From NCBI GenBank assembly GCA_963808135.1, contig CAWEFA010000108.1, positions 1-6,700 on the forward strand: a DNA stretch of 6,700 bases, given 5' to 3'. The position numbers and the translations under genes are program-made. The notes beneath the pieces are model-generated. The model worked only from the letters and a program-made list of their open reading frames with translations, was not told where the DNA came from and searched no databases. This stretch comes from CAWEFA01 sp963808135. GTDB lineage: Bacteria > Bacteroidota > Bacteroidia > Bacteroidales > DTGW01. Position 1 is the stretch's first letter; every line of letters begins with the position of its first letter. This document shows, one piece after another, positions 5,297-6,700 of the stretch.

Positions 5297-5899
5297 CTAT
5301 TTATCAATCAAACCCCTGCCTGTTTTAATAATTTTATTATTGTTTTTAAGCTGTTTTACAATATTGTCCAATATTCCATTTATAAACGTGTTGCTATTTT
5401 CGGTACTATAATCTTTTGCAATTTCAATATATTCATTTAAGGAAACCTTTATTGGGATTGAAGGGAATTCTATTATTTCAGCAATCGACATTTGCATTAT
5501 CAATTTATCCATTATTGCAATCCGATCGAATTCCCAGTTTTGCGAATGTTCTTTTATTAATTTTTCATACTCATCAGTATTTAAAATCACTTTATAAAAC
5601 AATTTTTTTGCAAATTCCTGATCGTCTGTATTTTTAAATAACGGCATTAATTTTTTTTCAGACCCGTCGGATTCTTTAAATATTTTTAAAGTTTTGTAAA
5701 CCATACTCATTATAAAATCCAAATCATCATTCCAGAAGATACTCATATCTTCAAGCGCATTCTCTAATTCACGGAATGAGAAAACCTCTTCTTCTAAAAT
5801 TCTAAGTATTATACTTTTGTCATCATCATACGAATTCGAATTTTTTTTCAGATATTCATTAAAATAACTTCTTTCTTTAATTTGATTATATAGATTTTT
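5297..5899 (-). CDS. nusB: Transcription antitermination factor NusB, C-terminal 200 residues only
   Basis: NusB binds the boxA RNA element with NusE (ribosomal protein S10) to support antitermination, chiefly on rRNA operons. Bacteroidetes NusB proteins are long (about 300 residues) with an extra N-terminal region before the NusB fold. The frame runs without a stop from 5914. Residues encoded by 5899-5747 (KNLYNQIKERSYFNEYLKK..., DDDKSIILRILEEEVFSF, ELENALED) join smoothly to IFWNDDLDFI, so the ATG at 5744-5746 is internal and not the true start. The NusB fold follows: EFAKKLFYKVILN, NWEFDRIAIMDKLIMQM, EIIEFPSIPIKVSLNEYIEIAKDYS, FINGILDNIV, and the closing GRGLI typical of the phylum. The N-terminal third or more is missing because at about 5900 the sequence folds back into an inverted copy of itself. 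Confidence 0.9.
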   Translation of the reverse strand, partial: KNLYNQIKERSYFNEYLKKNSNSYDDDKSIILRILEEEVFSFRELENALEDMSIFWNDDLDFIMSMVYKTLKIFKESDGSEKKLMPLFKNTDDQEFAKKLFYKVILNTDEYEKLIKEHSQNWEFDRIAIMDKLIMQMSIAEIIEFPSIPIKVSLNEYIEIAKDYSTENSNTFINGILDNIVKQLKNNNKIIKTGRGLIDK

Positions 5900-6477
5900 A
5901 ATTAAAAAAAGAAGTTATTTTAATGAATATCTGAAAAAAAATTCGAATTCGCATGATGATGACAAAAGTATAATACTTAGAATTTTAGAAGAAGAGGTTT
6001 TCTCATTCCGTGAATTACAGAATGCGCTTAAAGATATTGAGTACTTCTGGAATGATGATTTGGATTTTATAATGATATGTTTTACAAAACTTTAAAAATA
6101 TTTAAAGGATCCGACGGTGCTGAAAAAAAATTAATGCCGATATTTACACACAAATAGGAATTTGCAAAAAAATTGTTTTATAAAGTGATTTTAAATACTG
6201 ATGAGTATGAAAAATTAATAAAAGAACATTCGCAAAACTGGGAATTCATCGGATTGCAATAATGGATAAATTGATAATGCAAATGTCGATTGCTGAAATA
6301 ATAGAATTCCCTTCAATCCCAATAAAGGTTTCCTTAAATGAATATATTGAAATTGCAAAAGATTATAGTACCGAAAATAGCAACACGTTTATAAATGGAA
6401 TATTGGACAATATTGTAAAACAGCTTAAAAACAATAATAAAATTATTAAAACAGGCAGGGGTTTGATTGATAAATAG
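5900..6477 (+). pseudogene. nusB: Inverted, broken copy of the nusB 3' end
   Basis: The plus strand repeats the nusB C-terminal coding sequence in opposite orientation. The first part is readable (ERSYFNEYLKK in its mutated form, then ILEEEVFSFRELQNALKDIEYFWNDDLDFIM). It then suffers a one-base loss at about 6075, a six-base loss with an in-frame TAG at 6154-6156, and another one-base loss at about 6248. From the ATG at 6262 the last 71 codons are identical to the left copy and end at the same TAG (6475-6477). It has no N terminus and cannot encode NusB. It may be an assembly artefact rather than a real locus. Confidence 0.85.
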
Positions 6478-6687
6478 CAATGTAACTTCGGAGATATTCA
6501 AAAAAAGAATATTTGAAACTTTATTTAACCTTTAATTGATTTCATAACTTTGCCAGTTATTTAAATTTATGCTTAATTTGCTTGTTTATAAAAAGAATAT
6601 GAAACATATTTATCTTGAAATATTTTATAAACGTAACCTGAAAATTTTCAGGAATATTCAATAAAAAATTGATGCGTACTTTGTTTT
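5900..6687 (-). repeat. Right arm of the long inverted repeat (788 bp)
   Basis: Aligned base by base with the reverse complement of 5085-5882. Differences are about a dozen substitutions plus small indels (+1, -1, -1, -6, -1, -2), whose sum of -10 accounts exactly for the length difference of the arms. Most changes lie in 5900-6250, with a small cluster at about 6505-6520. About 250 bp at 6255-6505 and the last 165 bp are identical to the left arm. Homology ends at 6687; the final 13 bases do not match. Confidence 0.95.
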
Positions 6688-6700
6688 TTTAGTTTGAACG
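6478..6700. other. Inverted copy of the nusB-yajC spacer plus a 13-nt non-matching tail
   Basis: Positions 6478-6687 mirror 5085-5296, including the second copy of the 16-bp palindrome (6637-6652) and the candidate -7 box. Differences are limited to a two-base loss at about 6507 and one substitution shortly after. Positions 6688-6700 match neither yajC upstream DNA nor anything I recognise. No gene lies here. Confidence 0.8.

Larger units (their letters stand above)
5085..5882 (+). repeat. Left arm of a long inverted repeat (798 bp)
   Basis: This segment reappears as its reverse complement at 5900-6687. It begins 32 bp upstream of the yajC start, covers the whole rest of the nusB-yajC spacer, and ends inside nusB. 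The left arm holds the intact reading frame and joins genuine coding sequence in the 17-nt spacer (5883-5899). I therefore regard it as the original copy. Confidence 0.95.

Noticed and set aside
5744..5746. ATG at 5744-5746 as the real nusB start
   Set aside because: The frame continues upstream for at least 51 codons with sequence typical of Bacteroidetes NusB, so this Met is internal.
6262..6477. 71-codon ORF at the right end as an independent gene
   Set aside because: It is identical to the last 71 codons of nusB on the left arm and belongs to the broken inverted copy; the ATG is internal to NusB.
5085..6687. The inverted repeat as paired ends of a transposon or as attachment sites
   Set aside because: The arms consist of host nusB and spacer sequence, the spacer between them is only 17 nt with no transposase, and the ends do not coincide with IS-like termini.
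1..6700. tRNA, rRNA, CRISPR array or riboswitch
   Set aside because: No cloverleaf, conserved rRNA segment, regularly spaced direct repeats or known riboswitch core was recognised on either strand.

Overview
The window looks like a piece of a low-GC Bacteroidota (Bacteroidetes) chromosome. The evidence is the divergon read on the minus strand, nusB - yajC - ybbR-like - coaE, which is a familiar Bacteroidetes housekeeping order. The proteins also look Bacteroidetes-like, Shine-Dalgarno sequences are absent or weak, and there are several TAnnTTTG-type -7 boxes. No rRNA, tRNA or CRISPR array was seen.

Layout. (1) Positions 1-817, plus strand: the 3' two thirds of an IS1595-family (ISXO2-like) transposase gene cut by the window edge, followed 3 nt later by a 37-codon ORF of a type I associate with Bacteroidetes. 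(2) Positions 860-1481, minus strand: a two-gene accessory unit, a small charged protein of unknown function overlapping by 8 nt a DUF2335-type two-helix membrane protein that starts with GTG. (3) Positions 1482-1809: AT-rich intergenic DNA with candidate promoters in both directions. (4) Positions 1810-2958, plus strand: a complete Y-family DNA polymerase IV (dinB), visibly richer in GC than everything around it. (5) Positions 3080-5899, minus strand: coaE (dephospho-CoA kinase), a YbbR-like membrane-anchored protein, yajC (Sec accessory subunit) and the C-terminal 200 codons of nusB, transcribed nusB to coaE. A good intrinsic terminator sits between yajC and ybbR. (6) Positions 5900-6687: a near-perfect inverted copy of 5085-5882, carrying a damaged second copy of the nusB 3' end and of the nusB-yajC spacer.

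The most striking structure is this long inverted repeat: arms of 798 and 788 bp around a 17-nt spacer, folding back inside the nusB coding sequence. The spacer itself still translates as authentic-looking NusB, so the minus-strand gene is genuine up to about 5900 and its N-terminal half is lost to the fold-back. The right arm carries a frameshift, an in-frame stop and small deletions, mostly clustered in 5900-6250. The simplest reading is a fold-back (chimeric) read or assembly end. A real inverted duplication with a decaying copy is the alternative. I see no convincing new defence or mobile system. The least understood genes are the DUF2335 pair and the small ORF behind the transposase.
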